Assembly (NCBI GenBank): GCA_035546335.1
Contig: DATKDP010000053.1
Coordinates: 43,291-107,290 of the forward strand
From: DATKDP01 sp035546335
Lineage (GTDB): Bacteria > Acidobacteriota > Thermoanaerobaculia > Gp7-AA8
Direction of reading: 5' to 3'
Length of the DNA: 64,000 nucleotides
Below the pieces are notes generated by a model, which saw only the letters and a list, made by a program, of their open reading frames with translations, ran no database searches and was not told where the DNA came from. Positions 42,998-51,451 of this stretch are shown here, one piece after another. Made by a program: the position numbers and the translations under genes. The first letter of the stretch is position 1, and each line of letters begins with the position of its first letter.

Positions 42998-43192
42998 GGG
43001 GGTCGGGCGTCCTCGCCCGTCACCAGGCCGAAGATCGGAATCTTCGGCCACTCGATGTGGCTGGACATTCCGATGTCCAGCCCGTGACGCTGACGATGAT
43101 CGTGCCCATCGCTCACTCCGTCGCCCGTCACCGGGCCGAAGATCGGAATCTTCGGCCACGAGCCAGGGCGGGCGCGGGGCGCCCGCTCTCCC
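42998..43192. repeat. BIME-like mosaic of palindromes, cluster 2
   Basis: The GGGGGTCGGGCGTCCTCGCC module recurs at 42998-43017, followed by 24-base palindromes at 43026-43049 (arm GGCCGAAGAT), 43059-43082 (arm GGCTGGACAT) and 43134-43157 (arm GGCCGAAGAT). A GCGGGCG/CGCCCGC hairpin element ends the cluster at 43166-43192. The flanking text CCCATCGCTCAC...CGTCACCGG also matches cluster 1. The whole gap between the kinases is repeat. Confidence 0.9.
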
Positions 43193-43213
43193 TGTCGATG
43201 CCATAATGCGCCG

Positions 43214-45574
43214 GTGAAGATTGCGCAGGGGACGCGCATCCGCCATTACGAGATTCTCGATTCCCTCGGTGCGGGAGGGATGGGTGAGGTGTATCGGGCG
43301 CTCGATACACGACTCCAGCGCCACGTCGCCATCAAGTTCCTTCCGGCGCAACTCCAGCGGGACGAGGAAGCGCTCGCACGATTCGAGCGCGAGGCGATGA
43401 TCGTCTCCGGCCTCAACCACCCGCACATCCTGACGATCCACGAGATCGGCAAGGCGCGCATCGCGCCGGGCGAGCGGGCATCACACTACATGGTCACGGA
43501 GCTGATCGACGGAGGGACGCTTCGTGAGACCGCGGTGGTCGAGTCCGACGGGCGGCGAATTCTCGAATATCTCGCCCAGGTCGCCGACGCACTGCAGCGC
43601 GCCCACACCGCCGGAGTCGTCCATCGCGATCTGAAGCCGGAGAACATCATGATCGCCCGCGACGGCTACGCGAAAGTGCTCGACTTCGGGCTGGCGAAAT
43701 TCTTCGGATGGATCGACGAGCCCGGCGCGGAGGCGGCTCAGACGGAGAAATTCCGCACGCAACAGGGAATCGTCCTCGGAACGATCGGCTACATGTCGCC
43801 CGAACAGGTGCAGGGAAAGGCGATCGATCATCGCTCCGACGTCTTCTCGTTCGGCTGCATCCTCTATGAGCTTCTCGACGGCCATCGCCCTTTCGAGGCG
43901 GACAGCTCGATCGATACGCTCCATCGGATCATTCACGGCGCGCCCCCCCCGTTGCCTCGATCGGTGCACGCCGACCTTCGCCGCATCGTCGATCGCTGTC
44001 TGGCGAAGGAGCCGGGATCACGCTTCGATTCGATGCGCGAGGTCGCTGCGCTGCTCCGCGAGGCGGCACGGAACTGGGAAGGCTCGATCCTGAGGGTTTC
44101 GCGTGCGAGGCGCTCTCGTGCGACCACCGGTCGCGTCTCCACCCGCGGTGTCAGATCGATCGCGGTCCTCCCCTTCGCAAACTCCAGCCACGATCCGGAG
44201 ATGGAGTACCTCGGCGACGGAATCGCGGAGAGCATCATCTACAGCCTCTCGCGCGTCGGCGGAAGGCTGAAAGTTCTCGCGCGCAATACGGCCTTCTCCT
44301 ACAAAGGCCGTGATGCATCGCCACAACAGCTGCGCGACGAGATCGGCATCTCGGCCCTGGTGACCGGGCGTGTGCAGAAAGTGGACAACAATCTCATCAT
44401 CAGCATCGACCTGGTCGACACACGCGATGGCTCGCAGATCTGGGGAGAGATTTTCCGCCGCCCCTTCGCTGACATCTTCGAGCTGCAGGACGAGATCGCC
44501 GAACAGATCTCCGATCGCCTCCGCGTGCAGCTCACCCCGACGCAGCGGCACCGGCTCGTGCGGCGCCCGACACCGAAGAGCGAAGCGTACGAGCTTTATC
44601 TCAAGGGGCGCTTCCACTGGAACAAGCGGACGACCGAGGGGATCCGCACGGCAATCGATCTGTTCCAGCGCGCCATCGATCTCGACGGAGAATTCGCCCT
44701 CGCCTGGGCGGGACTCGCCGACTGTCACATGATTCTCGCCGCTCGCTTTCTCGGCGCGCCCGACCAGATCTACGCGCGCGTGGAGGAGACGGCGCGGCGA
44801 GCGATCGAGCTCGATCCGACGCTCGCCGCGCCCCACGCGGCGCTCGCATCGATGGAGTTTCTCTACCGCTGGAACTGGCGGGAGGCCGAGCGCGAGTTCC
44901 GAACGTCGATCCAGCTCGATCCCGCGTATGCCACGGCACATCACTGGCACTCGGTGTTCCTCAATCTGATGGGACGGAGCGAGGACGCGCTCGGGGAGGG
45001 ACGCATCGCGGCCGAGCTCGAACCGCTCAATCTCCTCCTCGCGGTCAACCATGCAGATCTGCTCTACTACGGGAAGCGCTACGAGGAAGCGCTGGAGCAG
45101 TGCCGAAAGACTTTCGAGATCGATGAGGGCTACTTCCTCGCCCACTTCCTGATGAGCAGGATTCTCGCGGCGAAGGGGGAGTATGCCGAGGCCCTGCTGG
45201 AAGTCGAGCGGGCGATCGAAGTCGGAGGCCGTTATCCCGAGCTGCTGGCCGGGCTGGCGTTCGTGCGTGGACGAATGGGCGAGGTCAGCGGCGCGGTCGA
45301 GATTCTCGACGAGCTCGAATCGATGCGGAAGAACGAGTTCGTCGCACCGATCTTTCTCGCCGAGGCGGCGCTGGCCATCGGCGATCTCGACGCGGCACTG
45401 CAGCATGCCGAAGAGTTCTTCAGGATGCGCGGCGATCTCGGCGAGCTTCTCGTCGGGTCCCGCTTCGCACCGCTACGGGACGATCCGCGTTTTCGGGCAA
45501 TGCTCGAGCGCGTCGGTTTTCCGACACGCACCACGACCGCCTGGTCGCGACGGCGTTCGGCCGCGAGCCCCTGA
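43214..45574 (+). CDS. Ser/Thr protein kinase fused to TolB-N-like domain and TPR repeats
   Basis: 786 residues from GTG 43214. The kinase domain (about 1-290) has L-G-A-G-G-M-G-E-V-Y, V-V-H-R-D-L-K-P-E-N-I-M and L-D-F-G-L-A-K. A FlgO/TolB-N-like domain follows (S-I-A-V-L-P-F-A-N, E-Y-L-G-D-G-I-A-E-S-I, R-V-Q-K-V-D-N-N-L), then about seven TPRs. No TM helix is evident, so it is probably cytoplasmic. Kinase parts of this and the preceding gene are close relatives with different outputs. Confidence 0.93.
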   Translation: MKIAQGTRIRHYEILDSLGAGGMGEVYRALDTRLQRHVAIKFLPAQLQRDEEALARFEREAMIVSGLNHPHILTIHEIGKARIAPGERASHYMVTELIDGGTLRETAVVESDGRRILEYLAQVADALQRAHTAGVVHRDLKPENIMIARDGYAKVLDFGLAKFFGWIDEPGAEAAQTEKFRTQQGIVLGTIGYMSPEQVQGKAIDHRSDVFSFGCILYELLDGHRPFEADSSIDTLHRIIHGAPPPLPRSVHADLRRIVDRCLAKEPGSRFDSMREVAALLREAARNWEGSILRVSRARRSRATTGRVSTRGVRSIAVLPFANSSHDPEMEYLGDGIAESIIYSLSRVGGRLKVLARNTAFSYKGRDASPQQLRDEIGISALVTGRVQKVDNNLIISIDLVDTRDGSQIWGEIFRRPFADIFELQDEIAEQISDRLRVQLTPTQRHRLVRRPTPKSEAYELYLKGRFHWNKRTTEGIRTAIDLFQRAIDLDGEFALAWAGLADCHMILAARFLGAPDQIYARVEETARRAIELDPTLAAPHAALASMEFLYRWNWREAEREFRTSIQLDPAYATAHHWHSVFLNLMGRSEDALGEGRIAAELEPLNLLLAVNHADLLYYGKRYEEALEQCRKTFEIDEGYFLAHFLMSRILAAKGEYAEALLEVERAIEVGGRYPELLAGLAFVRGRMGEVSGAVEILDELESMRKNEFVAPIFLAEAALAIGDLDAALQHAEEFFRMRGDLGELLVGSRFAPLRDDPRFRAMLERVGFPTRTTTAWSRRRSAASP

Positions 45575-45608
45575 GTGACCCATGGCCACGACCCTCGTCC
45601 GCGTCACA

Positions 45609-45632
45609 GGCTGGACATCGGAATGTCCAGCC
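45609..45632. repeat. Isolated 24-base palindrome, inverted orientation
   Basis: Arms GGCTGGACAT and ATGTCCAGCC flank CGGA, the reverse complement of the 40028 and 43059 copies. It lies between the convergent kinase and YceI genes, where it may help terminate both. Confidence 0.85.
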
Positions 45633-45660
45633 ACTGCTCCAGCCTCGAGCCTTCCGGCCG

Positions 45661-46317
45661 CTACACCGCTGCCGGGGGTGAAGGGAACATCAGATCGAGC
45701 CGGATGACGACATCGTCGCGGATGAGATTGTCGGGAGCACCGCGGTAGCTGACATTCCAGTCGTGTCGATTGATTCTGAATTCCGAGGTGACGTGGACTC
45801 CGTCCGCGGTGAGCTCCGCACGCGCTGGAAACGTCACCGGACGGGTGACTCCTTTGAGGGTCAGCTCCCCTGAAATGGTATGGGTAGCCGCATCGGGCGT
45901 AGCACCGGCAGCTGGCGCGATCGAGGTGGAGTGGAACGTCGCCTTCGGGTATTTTTCCGACTCGAAAAAGTCGCCCGACCGGAGGTGCTGATTGAGCCGC
46001 TCCTTCCCCGTCGAAGCGGATCCCGGAGCGATCTCGAAGTGCACGCCGGCGGGACGGCCATCGACGTATTCGATGCTGCCGTCGAACTCGGTGAACTCAC
46101 CATGCTCTTCGAGCAGGACGTTCGCCCCGATGAAGCGGATCGAGCTCCTCTCGCGAATCACCGGCCCGCTCACCTTCGATTCCGAAGCGGTGGCCGTCGG
46201 CTGCATCGGCTCACCCACCTGCGCCGGAGCCGTATCGCTCGCCTCCCGCCCGCAGGCGGCAAGGATCAGGCAGGCAAAGACCGTGAGCATCACCCGGGTC
46301 GAAGTGCTCGATTTCAT
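45661..46317 (-). CDS. YceI-family lipoprotein
   Basis: This 218-residue protein has a lipoprotein signal with lipobox L-I-L-A-A-C (Cys22). A YceI lipocalin-like barrel follows (F-E-I-A-P-G-S-A-S-T-G, H-L-R-S-G-D-F-F-E-S-E-K-Y-P-K-A-T-F, L-T-L-K-G-V-T-R-P-V-T, R-I-N-R-H-D-W-N-V). YceI proteins bind isoprenoid-type lipids in the periplasm. Confidence 0.93.
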   Translation of the reverse strand: MKSSTSTRVMLTVFACLILAACGREASDTAPAQVGEPMQPTATASESKVSGPVIRERSSIRFIGANVLLEEHGEFTEFDGSIEYVDGRPAGVHFEIAPGSASTGKERLNQHLRSGDFFESEKYPKATFHSTSIAPAAGATPDAATHTISGELTLKGVTRPVTFPARAELTADGVHVTSEFRINRHDWNVSYRGAPDNLIRDDVVIRLDLMFPSPPAAV

Positions 46318-46375
46318 CTCAATCCTCCTTCTGCATCGACCGGCAAAGGCGGCCGTGTATGCATCTGCGATGCCG

Positions 46376-48550
46376 CTACCGCCCTGCTTCGGCGGATGTC
46401 TGGGGAATCGGGAAGCCTCGCTTGCGCATGAGCGCGTCGATCTGCGGATCGCGACCGCGGAATGCCCGGTAGCCGATGGCTGGATCGATCGTGTTGCCGA
46501 CTGAGAAGATGTGGCGGCGCAGCCGCTCCGCCACGGCGCGATCGTACGCCCCTGATCCTTCGAGGAAAGCCTCCCACGCGTCGGCGGTCAGGACATCCGA
46601 CCAGAGGTAACTGTAGTATCCGGCCGAATAGCTGTCGCCGGCGAAAACGTGCAGAAAGTGCGGTGTTCGATGCCGCATCACGATCTCGCGAGGCATCCCG
46701 AGGGCGGTCAGCGTCTCCTGCTCGAAGGTGCGCGGATCGATCTCGCGATCGCCGGCGAGATGCAGTTTCATGTCGATCAGCGCGCTGGCCAGATATTCGG
46801 TCGTCCGAAATCCTTCGTTGAACGTGGTAGCGCGCTCGATGCGATCGACGAGCGACTGCGGAATCGGCTGCCGTGTCTCGTGATGCAGGGCGAACCGGCG
46901 GAGCACTTCCGGCGTCGACAGCCAGTGCTCGAGCAGCTGTGACGGGAACTCGACGTAGTCACGCGCCACGGCGGTTCCCGAGAGTGTCGCATAGGTCACG
47001 TCGGACGAGAGTCCGTGTAGCGCGTGGCCGAACTCGTGGAAGAGCGTTCGCGCGTCGGTCCAGGAGATCAGCACCGGCTCCCCCTCTTTCCCCTTCACGA
47101 AGTTCGAGTTGTTCGAGACGATGGTGGGCACATCGCCCTCGAGCTTCTGCTGTCGCCGGTAGGAATTCATCCACGCGCCCGATCGCTTTCCGGAGCGCGC
47201 GTATGGATCGAAGTACCAGAGCCCGACATGTCTGCCGCTGGTCCGATCCTTCACCTCCCAGACGCGAACGTCGGGATGGTAGATGGGGACGGCGGGGGCG
47301 GGCACGAGCTCGAATCCGAACAGCTCGCCGGCCACCCAGAACATCCCTTCGCGCAGGTTCTCGAGCTGCAGGTACTGCTTGACCTCGTCCTGATCGAGAT
47401 CGTAGCGAGCCTTCCGCACCTTCTCGGCATAGTAGCGGTAATCCCACGGCTCGATGGTGATGTTCGCTCCTTCGGAGCGCGCCAGCGCCGCCATGTCGGC
47501 GACCTCTTCGCGAACGCGCGCGATCGCCGCCGGCCATACCGCCTCGAGCAGCGCCTGAGCGCGCTCGGGTGTTTTCGCCATCGTATTCTCCACGCGCCAG
47601 TGCGCATGCGTCGAATACCCGAGCAGTTTCGCCCGCTCGGCACGCAGTTTGAGGATCTCGGTGATGATCGCGTTGTTGTCGTGCTCTCCTCCCATCTCGC
47701 CTCTGCCGAAGAACATTCGCCACGCCTGCTCACGAAGCTCGCGACGGTCGGAGTAGGTCAGGGACGGCTCCATCGCCGAGCGGGTGTTGGTGATCACCCA
47801 GCTTCCTTCCATTCCTTTCGAGGACGCTGCGCCGGCGGCGGCATCGCGGAGGGACTTCGGCAGACCGGCGAGATCGGACTGGTTACGGATCACGAGGTAC
47901 TGATTCGTCTCGTCGGCGAGCACGTTCTGGCTGAAGTCGGTGAAGAGGACGGCGAGTCGCTGATTGATCTCCGAAAGCCGCTTCTTGGCTGTTGCATCGA
48001 GCCGCGCACCCGCGCGGACGAAGTTGGTGTGCGTGAGCCAGGCGAGGCGCTGCTGTTCCGCGGTGAGCCGCGCCTTGTCGGGCGATTCGTACACGCTCTC
48101 GATGCGGCGGAAGAGCGCGGTGTTCTGCGTGATCTGATCGGAGAATGCCGCCAGACGCGGCTCCATCTCCCGCTCGACGAGCTGGAACGCGGGCGAGCTC
48201 ATCGTCGAGCTCCAGACGCCGTAGACCGTGCTGACACGGTTGAGCGTCCTTCCTGCGCGCTGCATCGCCTCGTTGGTGTTCGCGAACGTCGGGGGAGCGG
48301 GATTCGCGGCGATCCGTTCGATCTCAGCGAGATTCTCCGCCATCGCCGCTTCGAGGGCCGGCTTGAAATACTCGACCCGGATCTGAGCGAACGGCGGGAC
48401 ACCGCCGAACGGCCCGGTCCATGGAGCGAGCAGCGGGTTTGCTTGCGCAGGCTCCGCGGCCGGAGAGGGCGGCGCCGCGTCGGGAAGCGTCACACAGCCG
48501 GCGAGTGCTGCGGCAACGAGAAGCGAGGTCACTCTGATCGAGTCGTGCAT
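46376..48550 (-). CDS. M3-family metallopeptidase, lipoprotein (Dcp-like)
   Basis: This 724-residue zinc peptidase has the active site F-H-E-F-G-H-A-L-H-G-L and downstream E-F-P-S-Q-L-L-E-H-W, typical of peptidyl-dipeptidase Dcp/oligopeptidase A. The N-terminus has a signal with lipobox L-A-G-C (about Cys19), so it is probably membrane-anchored on the periplasmic side. The gene is upstream-bounded by a 985-base gene-free region. Confidence 0.94.
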   Translation of the reverse strand: MHDSIRVTSLLVAAALAGCVTLPDAAPPSPAAEPAQANPLLAPWTGPFGGVPPFAQIRVEYFKPALEAAMAENLAEIERIAANPAPPTFANTNEAMQRAGRTLNRVSTVYGVWSSTMSSPAFQLVEREMEPRLAAFSDQITQNTALFRRIESVYESPDKARLTAEQQRLAWLTHTNFVRAGARLDATAKKRLSEINQRLAVLFTDFSQNVLADETNQYLVIRNQSDLAGLPKSLRDAAAGAASSKGMEGSWVITNTRSAMEPSLTYSDRRELREQAWRMFFGRGEMGGEHDNNAIITEILKLRAERAKLLGYSTHAHWRVENTMAKTPERAQALLEAVWPAAIARVREEVADMAALARSEGANITIEPWDYRYYAEKVRKARYDLDQDEVKQYLQLENLREGMFWVAGELFGFELVPAPAVPIYHPDVRVWEVKDRTSGRHVGLWYFDPYARSGKRSGAWMNSYRRQQKLEGDVPTIVSNNSNFVKGKEGEPVLISWTDARTLFHEFGHALHGLSSDVTYATLSGTAVARDYVEFPSQLLEHWLSTPEVLRRFALHHETRQPIPQSLVDRIERATTFNEGFRTTEYLASALIDMKLHLAGDREIDPRTFEQETLTALGMPREIVMRHRTPHFLHVFAGDSYSAGYYSYLWSDVLTADAWEAFLEGSGAYDRAVAERLRRHIFSVGNTIDPAIGYRAFRGRDPQIDALMRKRGFPIPQTSAEAGR

Positions 48551-48678
48551 GCGAATCTCCGTTCGAACCAGTTTCGGGCGCGGCCGCAGCGAGGATCGTG
48601 CGGACCGGGCGATGCAACCGCGGGCGCAGTCTATCGAATCAACGCAGGGGGTGGCCAGGGGGATTCCTGCGGGGATCG

Positions 48679-48955
48679 AGGCGAGAGGCTGGAGGCTGGA
48701 GGCTGGAGGCTGGAGGCTGGAGAGGAAGAATAGCAGATAGCAGATTGCAGATGGCAGATGGCAGATGGCAGAGGGCAGAGGGCAGATTGTGGATCGGAAA
48801 AAACGATACTGAGACTTGCCATCTGCAATCTGCTATTCTTCCTCTCCAGCCTCCAGCCTCCAGCCTCCAGCCTCCAGCCTCCAGCCTCTCGCCTCTCGCC
48901 TCTCGCCTCTCGTCCCTCGTCCCTCGCCTCCGTCCCTCGCCTCTCGCCTTCCATC
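48679..48955. repeat. Heptamer tandem repeats in a giant hairpin
   Basis: Left arm (48679-48757) contains five GGCTGGA units and about eight GCAGAT-type heptamers; right arm (48819-48902) is its near-perfect reverse complement, differing by one heptamer. A further run of GCCTCTC heptamers continues to about 48955. Period seven throughout. No coding potential is seen in spite of open frames. Confidence 0.88.
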
Positions 48956-49076
48956 CACAGCCAGTCTCGACTGTTCGCGTTGCAGCATCAGGCGTTGCAG
49001 GCACATGCCTACGAACGTGTGCATACCCCCTGTGGACGGCTGTGGAAAACAGTTGAAAATGTAACAGCGAAAGTCA

Positions 49077-49105
49077 TTGCATCTTCCTCCTCGAGAGCAT
49101 AGATT
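49077..49105 (+). promoter_or_regulatory. Possible promoter for the RNA array
   Basis: TTGCAT (3 of 6) and TAGATT (4 of 6) are spaced by exactly 17 bases, and the implied start falls at the first repeat unit near 49112. Weak by sequence, supported only by position. Confidence 0.35.
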
Positions 49106-49113
49106 GGGGTTCG

Positions 49114-49476
49114 CTTCAGCACGAATGCTCTATCGCAGATGTCAACGTGCTGAGGCGGCCGAGAAGGACGCGATAGGTCATCGAGGCAACGGCTTCAGCA
49201 CGAATGCTCTATCGCAGATGTCAACGTGCTGAAGGCGGGCGCCCCGAGGACGCGATAGGTCATCGAGGCAACGGCTCCAGCACGAATGCTCTATCGCAGA
49301 TGTCAACGTGCTGGAGGCGGGCCGAGAGGACGCGATAGGTCATCGAGGCAACGGCTTCAGCACGAATGCTCTATCGCAGATGTCAACGTGCTGGAGACGG
49401 GCCGAGAGGACGCGATAGGTCATCGAGGCACCAATTTAGCGCGGATGCCCCTTTGTGGCTGTCAACGCGCTGAGAA
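49114..49476 (+). ncRNA. Tandem array of five structured, pseudoknot-forming units
   Basis: Units start at 49114, 49193, 49275, 49355 and 49434, a period of 79-82 bases. In each, arm A (CTTCAGCACG at 49114-49123) pairs with CGTGCTGAGG (49146-49155). Inside that loop CTATCGC (49130-49136) pairs with GCGATAG (49170-49176) beyond the hairpin, giving an H-type pseudoknot or kissing loop. The fifth unit is diverged but keeps both helices through compensatory changes: TTTAGCGCG with CGCGCTGAG, and CCTTTGT with ACAAAGG. A terminator hairpin ends the array on plus. No known RNA class was recognised, and no stable ORF runs through it. Confidence 0.7.
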
Positions 49477-49477
49477 C

Positions 49478-49513
49478 GGCTCCGGGAGACAAAGGATCCC
49501 GGGGCCACTTTTT
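49478..49513 (+). terminator. Intrinsic terminator closing the array
   Basis: GGCTCCGGGA pairs with TCCCGGGGCC (one G-T) around GACAAAGGA, then ACTTTTTC. The loop displays ACAAAGG, the partner of CCTTTGT in the loop of the fifth unit, so termination and the loop-loop pairing are linked. Confidence 0.75.
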
Positions 49514-49535
49514 CATTGCGCGAGCGGCATGGACT

Positions 49536-50926
49536 TCACGACAACGCGTACGAAGGAACGTCTTCGCGCGGAGCGGGAGCAGGGACGACGGGCTCGCGGT
49601 ATGCGAGATCGAGACCTTCCTCGAATGCGGCGCGCAGTGTCGCGTACCCCTCGAGGCCGACAGACAGCCGCACCAGACCATCGGTGATTCCACGCGCTTC
49701 ACGATCGGCCTTCGGCACCATGCTGTGCGTCATGCTCGCGGGGTGTTGGATGTAGCTGATGACGCTGCCGAGGCTGACGGCGAGCTCCATTGGAGTATCG
49801 TGGCGGGCGAAGTAATCCATCAAGCGCACGGCCGGCTCGTACCCCCCCTGTAACTCGAAGGAGATCATCGCCCCGCCGTTCTTCATCTGCGTTCCGACGA
49901 GATGGTGTTGCGGATGAGAGCGGAGACCTGGATAGTGAACGATCTCCACGCGGGGACTCGACTGGAGATAGAGGGCCAGTTCCGAGGCCGTCGCGCATGC
50001 AGCGTCGAGGCGCTGAGGAAGTGTCTGGATGCAGAGAGCGTTGAGCCAGCTGTCCATCGGACTGGGAGTCGGCCCGAGATCCTTCGCCATCACGAACAGC
50101 TCGTCGGTCATGAAAGGGAAGGGCCCGAGGATGTGTCCGCCATCGACGTGCTGTGCCCGTTCACGTACTTGGTCAGGCTCTGGACGACGAAATCGGCGCC
50201 GAGCCGGAAGGGCTGCTGAAGATAGGCGCTGCAGAAGGTATTGTCGACGACGAGGGCCGGACCGAACCGGTCGGTGAGTTGCGAGATTGCACGAATGTCG
50301 GCCATGCCGAGGCTGGGATTCTCCGGCGATTCGAGAAAGACGACCGAGATGTGACGGTTCCTCTCCAGACAGTCGCGCACGGCGTCGGTGTCGGTGGTAT
50401 CGACGAAGAATGCGTCGATCAGGAATCGCTGGCTGATCGCGCGAACCAGACTGTCGGTGCATCCGTAGACATTTCCGAGAATGATCCCGTCACCGAAGCG
50501 CAGCAGGGAAAGGAGGGCCACGGAGATCGCGCCCATGCCCGAGCCGACGACGAGACTTCCGATGGTGGGGCGCTTTTCACCCTCCTCGAGCGCCGCGTCG
50601 ATCAGGTGCTGGCAGTCGAGGCGGAAGAGCAGCTTTTCGAGATACTCGGTGGTCGGATTGCCGAGACGCGTATAGATGCGAGCGTATGGTTTTTCGCCAT
50701 GCCGGCTCTTTCCGATGAAGCGATCGGCGCCGTCCTTGACGTTGCGGAAGGCGAAGTTGCTGTGCTGCGCGATGTCGGGCAGACCGTTACCGACGCAGAT
50801 GCTGCGGAATCGATCGTCCTCGAGAAACGGCTCCTCGGAGCGGAGATAGCGCTCCTTCCGCTCCTGCCACCAGGCCCACCAGGAGAATCTCGCCATCGGG
50901 CCGCTGAAGATCTGCGCGCTGTTCAT
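49536..50926 (-). pseudogene. Cys/Met-metabolism PLP enzyme (cystathionine gamma-synthase family), frameshifted
   Basis: Two frames together make one protein of about 463 residues. The N-terminal frame (50926 to about 50149) has A-R-I-Y-T-R-L-G-N-P-T-T-E-Y-L-E, V-V-G-S-G-M-G-A-I-S, F-L-E-S-P-E-N-P and the PLP Lys in Q-S-L-T-K-Y-V-N-G-H-S. The other frame continues D-G-G-H-I-L-G-P-F to the C-terminus at 49536 with S-L-G-S-V-I-S-Y-I-Q-H-P-A-S-M. Restoring one base near 50148-50150 gives N-G-H-S-D-V-D-G-G, the family consensus. ATG 50926 follows GGGAGGGA. Either a fresh mutation or a sequence error. Confidence 0.88.
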
Positions 50927-50956
50927 CGACATTCCCTCCCACCAGAGCATGGCTGA

Positions 50957-51451
50957 CTCGGCACCGAAAGGGGGAGGACGCTTATCACACTCGGAGGTGA
51001 CGCAGGGGGGCGGGTCTTCAACCCGCTAACCCGGGACTCCGTCCCGGGGGATATTTTCCGGGACTGGAATTATCGCCAAAGCGCTCGGGTGCCGGGACTT
51101 CATCTCGGGCCTCAGGGCGCGGGTTTCCAACCTGCGCCGAGGTTAGAAACCCGCCCATGGCAGCGCGATGCCGGATCACGGGCCGATTCCGCCCGACTGC
51201 GGAAGATCGATATTTGCAGCGCAGCGCAATAGCTTCGCCCGGGTGCTTGCGAGGACTGTGACATTCTCGTCAGCTGTTGCGCGCCGCCCTCCCGCCCGGG
51301 GCGGGCGCGGGACGCCCGCTCTCCCCGCAGGGTTGGGTCTGAGCATCGCAAGCACCCGGACGAATACGAGGGGCGGGTTGGAAAACTCGCCGGAAACCCG
51401 CCCTCCTCCGGCAGCCTCGTTGTTCGTCGTGCTGGAGCGGCCGCAGACGGG
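50957..51451. repeat. Gene-free region of hairpins and dispersed repeats
   Basis: Short GC-rich hairpins recur (GCGGGT with ACCCGC; CCCGGGAC with GTCCCGGG; GCGCGGGTT with AACCTGCGC). An inverted AGCACCCGG-family copy lies at 51217-51250, and a GCGGGCG/CGCCCGC element joined to another AGCACCCGG copy at 51298-51366. No plausible gene is seen. Confidence 0.75.

Noticed and set aside
48600..49020. Several open frames of 60-150 codons in the heptamer hairpin
   Set aside because: They translate simple repeats (R-L-E-A-G-G-W and similar) in many frames, with no RBS; period-seven repeats keep several frames open by composition.
49025..49055. DnaA-box-like TGTGGAAAA and TGTGGACGG near the RNA array, hinting at an origin or DnaA-titration site
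   Set aside because: One near-consensus box (TTTTCCACA on minus) and one poor match are too few. No dnaA/dnaN neighbours or AT-rich unwinding element is present.
49114..49510. Possible CRISPR array
   Set aside because: The unit is about 80 bases with no unique spacers; the variation is compensatory within the repeat, and no cas genes are seen.
49114..49510. Possible integron attC array
   Set aside because: Units lack the RYYYAAC/GTTRRRY ends and contain no cassettes; no integrase is present in the window.
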